Below, one piece after another: positions 16,663 through 28,200 of a DNA stretch of 64,000 bases (position 1 is its first letter; each line of letters begins with the position of its first letter). Location: positions 1 through 64,000 of the forward strand of contig NZ_NTMG01000054.1 in assembly GCF_002487355.1 (NCBI RefSeq). Direction: 5' to 3'. The stretch is from Candidatus Methanoperedens sp. BLZ2. Lineage in GTDB: Archaea > Halobacteriota > Methanosarcinia > Methanosarcinales > Methanoperedenaceae. The position numbers were made by a program, and so were the translations under genes. The notes beneath the pieces are model-generated. The model ran no database searches. It saw only the letters and a list, made by a program, of their open reading frames with translations, and was not told where the DNA came from.

Positions 16663-17594
16663 TCCACCACCCTCTCGATCAAATAATTCTTCCTCTCGTT
16701 CTGCCCGTAATAAACCTTGAGCATAATATCAGCCAGTATCCCTGAAACAACAAACTGCACGCCGATTATCACCATCAATACAGCCAGCAAGAATAACGGC
16801 CTGTCCGAAAGACCCTTCCCAAAGAACAGCCTCTCTATACCCATATATCCGCCCAGCAGCACGCCTGAGATGCCCAGCAGCAGCCCCAATCCCCCGAACA
16901 CATGGATCGGCCTGGCTGAGAACTTCTGCCAGAAGCTGATAACGATGAGGTCGAGGAAGCCTTTTCCAAGTCTCAACAATCCGTACTTCGTCTTTCCGTA
17001 TTTCCTGGGATGGTGTTTAACTTTCACTTCCCCGATCCTGTAGCCTTTCCAGGAAAGCATTGCAGGGATGTATCTGTGCGTCTCTCCATACAGATCAAGG
17101 TTCTTCACACATCCGTTCCTGTACGCCCTGAAAGTGCATCCTGAATCGTGTATTTTGCTATTTGTAGTCAATTTGCGCAGCATGTTGGCAAATTTTGAAG
17201 TGATTTTTTTAGAAAACGTGTCTTTACGGTCAGCACGCCATCCGCACACTACATCATAATCCTCCTTCCCGATCTTCTCGATCAGCTTCGGAATATCAGC
17301 AGGGTCATTCTGCAGGTCGCCGTCCATGCTGATAGTGATATTCCCCTCTGCATGATCAAACCCGGCCTTCAGGGCTGCGGTCTGCCCGAAGTTCTTCCTG
17401 AACTTTATTATCCTGACATTGGTATCCTTCTCACGAGCCTTTAGCATATTCTTGAAGGTATTATCAGTTGATCCGTCATCAACGAAAATGATTTTGTGCT
17501 CCCTGTTCAAACTTTTCAGGACATCGCTCAATTGCGCGTGCAGGGGTTCAATATTATCTTCCTCGTTGTAAAAAGGAACTACTACCGATATCAT
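16659..17594 (-). CDS. GT2 glycosyltransferase (GtrB/ArnC/DPM1-like)
   Basis: 311 aa. The GT-A domain reads ISVVVPFYNEEDNIEPL, IIFVDDGSTDNT, SMDGDLQNDP (the metal-binding DxD-like region) and GCTFRAYR; two C-terminal membrane helices start at about residue 225 (HVFGGLGLLLGISG, PLFLLAVLMVIIGVQF). Members move a sugar from a nucleotide donor to polyprenyl phosphate at the inner face of the membrane. It overlaps the epimerase gene upstream (ATGA), so both are in one operon, and its stop overlaps the GT4 stub. Parts of a second copy of this gene are found in the chimeras at 12388-13367. Confidence 0.88.
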   Translation of the reverse strand: MISVVVPFYNEEDNIEPLHAQLSDVLKSLNREHKIIFVDDGSTDNTFKNMLKAREKDTNVRIIKFRKNFGQTAALKAGFDHAEGNITISMDGDLQNDPADIPKLIEKIGKEDYDVVCGWRADRKDTFSKKITSKFANMLRKLTTNSKIHDSGCTFRAYRNGCVKNLDLYGETHRYIPAMLSWKGYRIGEVKVKHHPRKYGKTKYGLLRLGKGFLDLIVISFWQKFSARPIHVFGGLGLLLGISGVLLGGYMGIERLFFGKGLSDRPLFLLAVLMVIIGVQFVVSGILADIMLKVYYGQNERKNYLIERVVE

Positions 17595-18541
17595 CGAGCC
17601 ACATCCTTATACCAATTTACAAAATTCTCGATCCCCTGTTCAATGCGAACCTCAGGTTCATAACCGAGAAGCATTTGCGCTTTTGATATATCAGCATAAG
17701 TCACTGGAACATCCCCTGGCTGATCTGGCATTTTTTGGATCCGGGCGCTCTTTCCCAGGTTCTCTTCAATTAATTGTATCAAATACCTCAATTCCACTAC
17801 ATTTGAATTACCGAGGTTGATTATTTCATAACCCAGTTTCTTATTAACAGCCGCTATTATCCCGTTCACGATATCGCTGATATAGGTATAATCCCTTCTT
17901 GACTTACCATCGCCATACATTTCAATAATTTTACCCTCATCTATTGATCTTGTGAATTTATGGATCGCCATTTCAGGTCTTTGCCGTGGCCCGTAGACAG
18001 TGAAAAACCGAAGACTTGTTATCGGTATTCCATAAAGATGATGATAGGTATAACAGAATGTTTCACATGCTTTCTTTGTGGCTGCATAGGGAGAGATGGC
18101 TTTATCAACGGGATCATCTTCCCCAAATGGTATTTTTTCATTTATTCCATATACAGATGAACTTGAACCGAAAATAAAGTTTTTAATGCCATGCTCTCTG
18201 CTTATTTCAAGGAGATTCATCGTTCCTCTGATGTTTACATCCTGGTATAGCAATGGATCCTGTATTGAAGGCCTCACCCCGGCTCTTGCTGCAAGATGGA
18301 TCATGGTATCGATCTCATCATTATTAAATATTTTTTCCATCCGGGCTTTTTCCCTGATATCTGCCCTGTAAAAAGTGAAATTTTCGTTATCAAGATTATG
18401 ATGTATATTTTTCATCTTGATAGGCTGATCATAGAATGGGTCAAAATTATCAATACCCACAACATTTTTTTCCATATCCAGGAGTTTATCCACCACATGC
18501 GAGCCGATAAATCCTGCGCAGCCAGTTATTATGATCGTCAT
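17591..18541 (-). CDS. NAD-dependent UDP-sugar epimerase, UDP-glucuronate 4-epimerase-like
   Basis: 316 aa, short-chain dehydrogenase family. GCAGFIGSHVVDKLL is the NAD-binding glycine motif, SSSSVYG and YAATKKACE give the catalytic Ser/Tyr/Lys, and FFTVYGPRQRPEMA matches UDP-glucuronate 4-epimerases (CapI-like). It would supply UDP-galacturonate or a related sugar nucleotide for the adjacent GT2. The start ATG overlaps the stop of the small secreted gene (ATATGA). Sugar specificity is inferred. Confidence 0.82.
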   Translation of the reverse strand: MTIIITGCAGFIGSHVVDKLLDMEKNVVGIDNFDPFYDQPIKMKNIHHNLDNENFTFYRADIREKARMEKIFNNDEIDTMIHLAARAGVRPSIQDPLLYQDVNIRGTMNLLEISREHGIKNFIFGSSSSVYGINEKIPFGEDDPVDKAISPYAATKKACETFCYTYHHLYGIPITSLRFFTVYGPRQRPEMAIHKFTRSIDEGKIIEMYGDGKSRRDYTYISDIVNGIIAAVNKKLGYEIINLGNSNVVELRYLIQLIEENLGKSARIQKMPDQPGDVPVTYADISKAQMLLGYEPEVRIEQGIENFVNWYKDVAR

Positions 18542-18714
18542 ATTCCAGGAATCTGAACTTCATCAAAAGCGCCAGAATTGTCGCCAAATGTGGCGTTTCC
18601 TCCAGGGAGATTCAAAATATCTTCTTCCGGGGCTGAGCTTGCCGATATTGCAGAAGCCGACTGCATGAAAAATGCAATAATTGATACAACAGGTAAAATC
18701 ATTTTTCTTTTCAT
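18538..18714 (-). CDS. 58-aa secreted peptide, unknown function
   Basis: A short gene with a good ribosome binding site (GGTGGTATC) ahead of ATG. The product has a signal peptide (MKRKMILPVVSIIAFFMQSA, then SA) followed by about 36 mature residues containing LPGGNATFGDN; no cysteines. The stop overlaps the epimerase start by four bases (ATGA), so it is translated in the same operon. Its initiation region is echoed by the stub at 13367-13426. I do not recognise the family; the context suggests an exported partner of the sugar-transfer operon. Confidence 0.55.
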   Translation of the reverse strand: MKRKMILPVVSIIAFFMQSASAISASSAPEEDILNLPGGNATFGDNSGAFDEVQIPGI

Positions 18715-18870
18715 TTGATACCACCTTTGACTTATAATAAAGTCATGAATCTAATTTATCTGTACATCAAAAAGATACATAAATCTTTCTACTTTTAAAA
18801 ATTTTTTATTATAATGATTATAATCACTACCCCCGGGTGGTTTGAAGAATTATAAATAAGTTAATGTTAA
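18715..18870. other. Promoter spacer of the epimerase operon
   Basis: No gene seen. It separates two minus-strand units; the AT-rich stretch at about 18780-18815 is a likely promoter for the operon starting at 18714. Confidence 0.35.
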
Positions 18871-20205
18871 TTATCTTAACCTTGAAACGCCCTGCTTTAC
18901 TTTGAGTATCAAATTGTCAGGAACACTATCAAGAAGTTCAGGAGAAGTATATACGGCTTTAATGAACGCCTGTGATGCTTTCTCATAACTCTTAAGTTCA
19001 TAAAATGAAAGTCCCATTCCATAATGAGCATCTGCAAAATCAGGATCGGTATCCAGGGCACTCTGGAATTCTTTTATTGCTTCATCATACTTGCCCGACT
19101 CCAGGAAAAAATTCCCGATATTCGTATGGGCAGCAGGATAACTGGGGTCAATACGAAGCGCCTCCTTGAACTCGTTTATTGCTTCCGTACTTCTTTTTTG
19201 AAGAGCGTAGATCTCTGCGAGACTATTATGGGCTGGAGCATGTTCGGGATTTATCCTCAAAGCCTCATTAAGTTCAAAAAGCGCTTCCTCCAATTTACCT
19301 GTACATGCATAGATATTTCCAAGGTTGCAGTGTGCTTCCGGATATCCGGGATTAAGCCTTATAGCTTCCTTCAGTTCCTTTTCCGCCTCATCTATCAGAC
19401 CCATTTTATAATAAGTTACCCCAAGGTTATTGTGGACTTCAATATAACCCGGATCAAGATGCAAAGCCTCATGAAGCTCCTGTATTGCTTTTTCGAACAT
19501 TCCTATTTTATCATAGGCAAGACCGAGGTTATTATGGATATTATGGTTCAGGCCAATTCCTGAAGTCAACTGGAAAAATGAGTAATATTCAGTTAGATAA
19601 TGCGCAGTCTCTGGATCAAGAGCCGATAGATTCCGGTCTTTTTTCAACTTCCAATTTTTTCCATTCACATCATAAAGGCTTACATTTACTTCTCTAATCG
19701 AATCTATACTGAAATCAACGAATATCTTTGAATCCGCACGAAAACTATCAATTACCAGGAAAACATGCTCTCCCGAACTTGCGGCTTTTACTTCGGAAAC
19801 AAGACATTTTAACAGGATATATCCAAGCTGAGTAATGGCTGCGCATGATGCAAGAAACTCCATTTCCTTTAGTTTTTCTTCCATTGGTATTTTTGCCCTG
19901 GCAATGATATAAAAGATGTCTTCGTTGTTGATATTAAGTCCATTGACCAGCTGCTTTATCAGGTGTATGGGCGCATCGGGACGGTAAATGCTTTTTCCTT
20001 CAAGAAGGAACATGAGGTCCTTAAGGGATTTGATGAATCCATCCGTATCCTCGACCCGGGCGGCCTGGCTTGCTCTTTGTTTTATGCTGTCAAAATCTAT
20101 ATCTTTAAACAATTTATTAAGCTGTGCGCTTATGTCTTCTATGAAGTTCACAGGATAACCAAGATCATGAAGGCAATTTATTAAGTTATTAGTCTCCTGT
20201 TCCAT
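18871..20205 (-). CDS. TPR-repeat protein with unknown N-terminal domain
   Basis: 444 aa, no signal peptide or membrane segment. Residues 1-210 are helical with no recognised family; from about 215 onward there are six to seven tetratricopeptide repeats (for example AHSNLAEIYALQ-type units with YPEAHCNLGNIY and YPAAHTNIGNFF). Such repeats form scaffolds for protein complexes. It lies 12 bases downstream of a membrane protein on the same strand, so the pair may be a membrane-linked scaffold. The substrate is not readable from the sequence. Confidence 0.75.
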   Translation of the reverse strand: MEQETNNLINCLHDLGYPVNFIEDISAQLNKLFKDIDFDSIKQRASQAARVEDTDGFIKSLKDLMFLLEGKSIYRPDAPIHLIKQLVNGLNINNEDIFYIIARAKIPMEEKLKEMEFLASCAAITQLGYILLKCLVSEVKAASSGEHVFLVIDSFRADSKIFVDFSIDSIREVNVSLYDVNGKNWKLKKDRNLSALDPETAHYLTEYYSFFQLTSGIGLNHNIHNNLGLAYDKIGMFEKAIQELHEALHLDPGYIEVHNNLGVTYYKMGLIDEAEKELKEAIRLNPGYPEAHCNLGNIYACTGKLEEALFELNEALRINPEHAPAHNSLAEIYALQKRSTEAINEFKEALRIDPSYPAAHTNIGNFFLESGKYDEAIKEFQSALDTDPDFADAHYGMGLSFYELKSYEKASQAFIKAVYTSPELLDSVPDNLILKVKQGVSRLR

Positions 20206-20217
20206 AATTTGCCTGAC

Positions 20218-20844
20218 CTATGGATTTGATGATATTTTTTTACTGCGGAAAAGTGGCTCTATAAGCAAAATATCATCCTGTGAAGCATCTTTCAATTCTC
20301 CATTTTCAATTTTTTCCGCAAGTATCTCATAAAGCCTTCTTGGTTCTAATTTATCCAGAAATTCTTTTTGTTTATTACGATAACATTTATATTTGTACCA
20401 TACTGAAAATAATTTTTCATCAATGGCGCTTGTTTTTCCGGACGGAAATATAATATTTATCTTCAAAAAATAGAGGATCAGGATAAGAGAACTAAATAGC
20501 ATGAAAGTAAGTACTCTGGAAGCAATTAAAATATTATAGTCAATTGTATTGGGGTTTATTAAAGGCATATTTTTCTCAATTGTATAAACGATAATAAGAA
20601 ATGTGGCACTGATCAAAATGAAAATAAGCAATATCATATCTGTAAGTTCACAGATTTCCCTGGAATAAGATTCTACTTTGCTGCATAATGCTTTTTTATC
20701 AGTATCAGAATTATTCTCTGGATCGGAATAGACGATTTCTTTAATCCATAGTGCATAAGCTTCCCTGTACTGGATAATATATTGGGAAGATATGACTCCG
20801 AATAAGCCGAAAAGCAATACCAAGAAAACAAGAAGACTCATCAT
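20218..20844 (-). CDS. Small multi-pass membrane protein, unknown function
   Basis: 208 aa with three or four hydrophobic segments (residues 2-20, about 68-90, 108-130) and a charged C-terminal cytosolic tail (about 140-208, with RRLYEILAEKIENGELKDAS). No family recognised. It is encoded 12 bases before the TPR protein and downstream of a 28-codon membrane microprotein gene, which suggests one membrane complex. Confidence 0.6.
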   Translation of the reverse strand: MMSLLVFLVLLFGLFGVISSQYIIQYREAYALWIKEIVYSDPENNSDTDKKALCSKVESYSREICELTDMILLIFILISATFLIIVYTIEKNMPLINPNTIDYNILIASRVLTFMLFSSLILILYFLKINIIFPSGKTSAIDEKLFSVWYKYKCYRNKQKEFLDKLEPRRLYEILAEKIENGELKDASQDDILLIEPLFRSKKISSNP

Positions 20845-20878
20845 AAAAATACGGCCATTGAAATACGCAAAATATACT

Positions 20879-20965
20879 TTAAAATACGAAAATAAGAATT
20901 AATGCTATTATCAATGTTCCAAAATAAATAATTTGTAGATTCTTTGCGAGTCTTATAATTCCCAT
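20879..20965 (-). CDS. 28-aa membrane microprotein
   Basis: A strong ribosome binding site (CAGGAGAA) precedes an ATG that opens a 28-codon frame: a short basic lead (MGIIRLAKN) and one hydrophobic helix (GTLIIALILIFVF). It lies 34 bases upstream of the membrane protein gene on the same strand. Length is minimal, so the call rests on the binding site, the helix and position. Confidence 0.4.
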   Translation of the reverse strand: MGIIRLAKNLQIIYFGTLIIALILIFVF

Positions 20966-21053
20966 TTTTTTTCTCCTGAATCGATTATATTATTATTAGC
21001 GGTAAGTATTTATAATTTATCTACCTTTAACATTTTTATCAGTTTATTAGAGT

Positions 21054-22962
<1,909 letters not shown>

Positions 22963-22963
22963 T

Positions 22964-23980
<1,017 letters not shown>

Positions 23981-24059
23981 TTATTTAAAAGCATATTGGT
24001 TTTGTTCTGCAATTTCTTCTGGAATTCAGTGGTTTTCCAGCAAGCTATGAATTTTGGAA

Positions 24060-24093
24060 ATAAAAAAAAAGAAAGGGGAAAATAGCCCCTTTA
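24060..24093 (-). terminator. Hairpin terminator after the PGF-pre-PGF gene
   Basis: On the minus strand AAAGGGG (24092-24086 side) pairs with CCCCTTT (24078-24072 side) around a seven-base loop, followed by a T-rich run (complement of the A run at 24062-24070). It lies just after the stop at 24096. Confidence 0.6.
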
Positions 24094-24095
24094 TG

Positions 24096-25166
24096 TTACT
24101 TCTTCCTGATCATAAAGAAGTATGCTGTCGCCCCAACGGCTGCCACGACCAGTAAATAAATTATCCAGTTCCATGGAGTTGGCGGTGTTTCCGGTAGTAA
24201 TGCAGGTGTTCCCTCTACAGCAGGAATGGAAGTCTCTGCAGCCGCTGGATTTGTGGTAATTCCCGTAATCCCGGAAATCGCAAACGGCGAGAAACCATCG
24301 GTTCCTGATTCAAAGTAGGTGGTTGTTGCATCCTTCCTTATTTCATTTGTATCCAGTGTGATCCACTTGCTTCCGTCCCATCTGAGGAGTTTGAGCTGAC
24401 TTGCGGTAATCTTATTATCTGTAAGCCATGAGTTTTGCACATTGAACACGATCTTTGATTCCTTTAAATTAGCTGGCGTGGCAAAATTTTTCGTACCCAC
24501 CCATATATTGACATTTTTGTATACCTTGCCAGGCGCTGCGCTTGAAACCAGACTCGATGTGCCCTTGAGGACTTCAACAGTTGTGGTTATCAAACCTGCA
24601 TTGACATTGCCCGTAACATTACTGAATCTTATCGGATTAAGGGCATGGGTGAATCTATATGATGTAAGAATGTCTTTGAAAATCTCAAGTTCGTAGGATT
24701 CTTTCACATCTATATTGGATAGGTTCTCTCCTGAAGTTGTTCCTCCACCGCCTCCACCACTTGACCCACCGTTTGAACTTCCGCCCGGGCCTGATGGGAC
24801 TGTGAAACTCAAGTCAACCCTGTTATCAGTCTCAGGCCCTGCGAATGTGCTGGTCTGCTGAGCTGCTACATCATTCAAATAGAAAGTCACAGTAGAGTTA
24901 ATTTCATTCTGGTATCCTCTTATCCAGAGTTTTGTCGGACCCTGGTTGTCACCATAGAAACCTGATGCTTTGGTGGTTATGGAACCTCTTACTTCTCCTC
25001 CAATCTTAGCAATAATTGTTGTCCCTTGAGGTGCTGGCTGCCCGTTCACTGTCACAGTTCCGTAATAACTCGATGGATTTAAAGGTTCATTTTGTGCTGA
25101 AGCTATCCCTGAAGTTATTAGAATGGTCAATACCATCATTAAGATTATATTTTTTTTCATTTTCAT
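24096..25166 (-). CDS. Surface protein with PGF-pre-PGF domain
   Basis: 356 aa. Signal peptide (MKMKKNIILMMVLTILITSG, about 1-24), a carboxypeptidase-regulatory/cohesin-like beta domain (30-120), a glycine/serine linker, then a PGF-pre-PGF domain (about 150-300) with SYRFTHALNPIRFSN and LLRWDGSKWITLDT. A C-terminal helix (WIIYLLVVAAVGATAYFFM) and RKK anchor it. Such proteins are displayed on archaeal cells. It lies next to the giant haem/copper protein gene on the same strand, with a hairpin between them. Confidence 0.75.
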   Translation of the reverse strand: MKMKKNIILMMVLTILITSGIASAQNEPLNPSSYYGTVTVNGQPAPQGTTIIAKIGGEVRGSITTKASGFYGDNQGPTKLWIRGYQNEINSTVTFYLNDVAAQQTSTFAGPETDNRVDLSFTVPSGPGGSSNGGSSGGGGGGTTSGENLSNIDVKESYELEIFKDILTSYRFTHALNPIRFSNVTGNVNAGLITTTVEVLKGTSSLVSSAAPGKVYKNVNIWVGTKNFATPANLKESKIVFNVQNSWLTDNKITASQLKLLRWDGSKWITLDTNEIRKDATTTYFESGTDGFSPFAISGITGITTNPAAAETSIPAVEGTPALLPETPPTPWNWIIYLLVVAAVGATAYFFMIRKK

Positions 25167-25181
25167 TGTATCACCAAAAAT

Positions 25182-25212
25182 TAGAAAAGGGATTATTCGA
25201 TTCCCTTTTCTT
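25182..25212 (-). terminator. Hairpin between the giant surface gene and the PGF gene
   Basis: A nine-base perfect stem (gaaaaggga 25184-25192 with tcccttttc 25202-25210), loop of nine. On the minus strand it lies just after the stop at 25216 and is followed by a short T-rich run, so it could end or attenuate transcription of the giant gene. Confidence 0.55.
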
Positions 25213-25215
25213 TAT

Positions 25216-28200
25216 TTAATTAGGCAGCCATGGCTTTCCTGCCCAAACCAGGCTGTCCTTGTTTGTACCGGTCAATGTATTCATAAAGAGCCAGTATCCC
25301 TGTCCCTTATTCAATGGTGTACGAGCTGTCAGATCATCGCCGACAGTGTAAGTATTGTGGGGATCCTTATAGGATACCAGGTATGAATACAGCGGTTTTC
25401 CATCTGCCTGGAGGGGCTGGAAAAGCAGGCCTGCGTCCAGTTCTCTATTCTGCTCCTGCTTACTTGCAACGACCCCGATAAGATTCCAGCCTTCAAAGAG
25501 GTCCCTGCTTGGCGGTACGGATCTGATATTCGTATCTGCAATGAATCCAATACTCTGGTTGGGTGCAGTAACATTGATCCAGTACCCATACAGGGGTTGC
25601 AGGTCAGCAGGCGTGGAGAAGGTCTTATTTCCAGGATCGTATCCGGCAACTCCGTTGTTCTTCACGTTCTTCAGTATCATGTCAACACTGCCCGGATCTG
25701 CGAAGTTCGGGACAGATATTAAATTCCAGCCCGGATCCAGGTCAAATACCATGTCTGCGAATGCGATCTCTGTGCTGCCTGTTATGCTGCCGCTTGTTGC
25801 TGTAACCGTTACGAACTGAGCCATATTTGAAGTCACTGGCAGGATAGCGATCCCATTGCTGAATGTTACGTTTGGCTGATATATTACAGCGCTTGCATTC
25901 TTGCTTGCATTAACAGTTATATTCGCCATTTCATTAAAGGTCGTATCTGTTACATTAGCATTTAGAGCTTTTATGGTTATGGTTATGGTGCTTCCTTTCA
26001 GTGCAGCAGTTTTACCGGGTGTTAACTCGAAGGATGTTACATTTGGTTGCGACGGATGTGCTGATACTGTAACATTTGCACTTCCTGTGATATTGCCGCT
26101 TGCTGCAATTACCATTGCGGTTCCTGCTCCTGCTGCCTTGAACGCGGCTGTTGCGATTCCGTCTGCGCCTGTTATTGATGTCTCAGGAGATATAGTTCCA
26201 ACAGCGGTATCATTGCTTGTAAAGGTTATATTGATTCCCGCTATCGGAGCGCCATTTTGATCCAGTGCTGTTGCATTGAATACCTGACTATTTCCAACAT
26301 TCATTATGGCAGTTGACGGTGAAATTGTTATTGATCTCAATTCTTGAAGAACTCCGGATGCTGTAATCTGTCCCCGGATCTCGCCTCCAGGATACTGATT
26401 TGTATGGACATTTACATAGGTGTTACCTTTTATCATAGCTCCTAACAGGGCATTGAGAGGTTGTCCTGCCAACGGACCGGAAAGGTTGATCGACGTGATA
26501 TTTCCTTCAACAAGGAGCCCGTCGAATCTTCCGGGAATCAATACTGCTGGCGGAACCTCCGGATATAGCCACGCAACAACAGGACCATCTACCCCGGCAG
26601 GAGCTAGATGTATATGAGCCATGCTTACATTTTCAATATTTTCCACCATAATCTTGTAATGCAGCCTTGTGCCATTATCACTGAGCTCAAAAGTTGCATT
26701 GCCTTTTGCAGAGCTGACCACTGGTTGCTGCACGATCTCGTTACTCGATAGGTTGGCTGTGAAATTATTGGGTATTGTGAACTGCTTGATCTTGTATATC
26801 TTGCCAGTATTGTTCGTTGGTCCCAGCATCTGCGAGGTCAGAACATACAACTCATGGTCAGCATCCTGTCCAAAGGAGCGCACGAATTCATTGATGCGTC
26901 CATTGCTGCTCGTGGCAACCCGCAACTCTTTAGTTGACCACATTCCTTCTCCGGAAGAGGGGGGCCTGGCAACGAACAAACTGCCGTTGCCTGCGGTAGG
27001 TCCTTTGCTGAAGTCGCCAAAGATATAATTCCCGTTGAACTGCGGAAGTTCACTTCCTCTATAAACATATCCGCCAACAACCACTACGCCAATTCCTCCG
27101 GGTTGTCTGGCATTCGCATATTCGATAACCGGATCGATCAGGGGCTGGCCATTTGCATCTACATCCGGACAGCTCTGGTTCGAGAGGTTGGGATTATTAG
27201 GATCGAAACAATGGGCACCTTCCTTGATGTTCCATCCATAATTTCCACCTCTGGCAACAATATCCACTTCTTCCCAGGCATTCTGCCCCGCGTTGCTGGC
27301 GAACAGGGAATGGTTCCCGCCAGTATCGAATGAAATGTGGAATGGATTTCTGAATCCTGAGGCAAAGATCTCATCAAGCCCATCTTTCCCTACATATGGG
27401 TTGTCCGGAGGAATACCATAGGGATCTCCATTATCAACATCGATACGAAGGATTTTTCCGAGCAAAGTTGAAGTATTCTGTCCATTGCCAGGGGGTGGAT
27501 GGCCAATGCCGAAATCATCCGCTCCACCTCCATCTCCCAGCGGTATATAGAGGTATCCATCAGGCCCGAAGGCGATCTGGCCGGCATTGTGATTGGCCTG
27601 GGGTTTATCAATCTGAAGCAAAACCCTTTCTGAACTATCATTGGCCCTGTTCTGATTGTCCTGTAAGACCTTGAATTCAGATACAATACTGGTGTGATTC
27701 CAGTTAGAAGGCGCCTGAGTTCGCAGGGGCGAACTGTAGTAGACAAAGAAGCGTCCATTTTGCGAAAAGTTAGGATGGAAAGCCAATCCCAGCAGGCCAC
27801 GCTCATCATACTGTGGTGCTAATGCCACTATCCTGGACCTGAGGTCAAGAAATGGCTCTTCAATTACCTGTCCGCTTGTATTGATGATTTTGATCAAACC
27901 TATCTGGTCGACAATGAACCTCCGTCCCGTTCCATCTTCAGGAGAAACAAGAGCAACTGGGGATGTGAAGTTATCAGCTACAAGTTCAAGCCCGATTCCA
28001 ATTTCCTCCATCGGAGGTATGGTTGGAGCCGGAGCGGCTATTACGATTATTTCTCCATGCATAGTTGGATGGAGCGCACAATGATACTTAAAAGTCCCGG
28101 TATCATTGAACATAAATTCAAAAGTGTTTCCCTGATTGAGAGTACCTGAATCAAAGACTCCGGTATCGCTCGTCACAGTGTGTGCATCAACATCATTATT

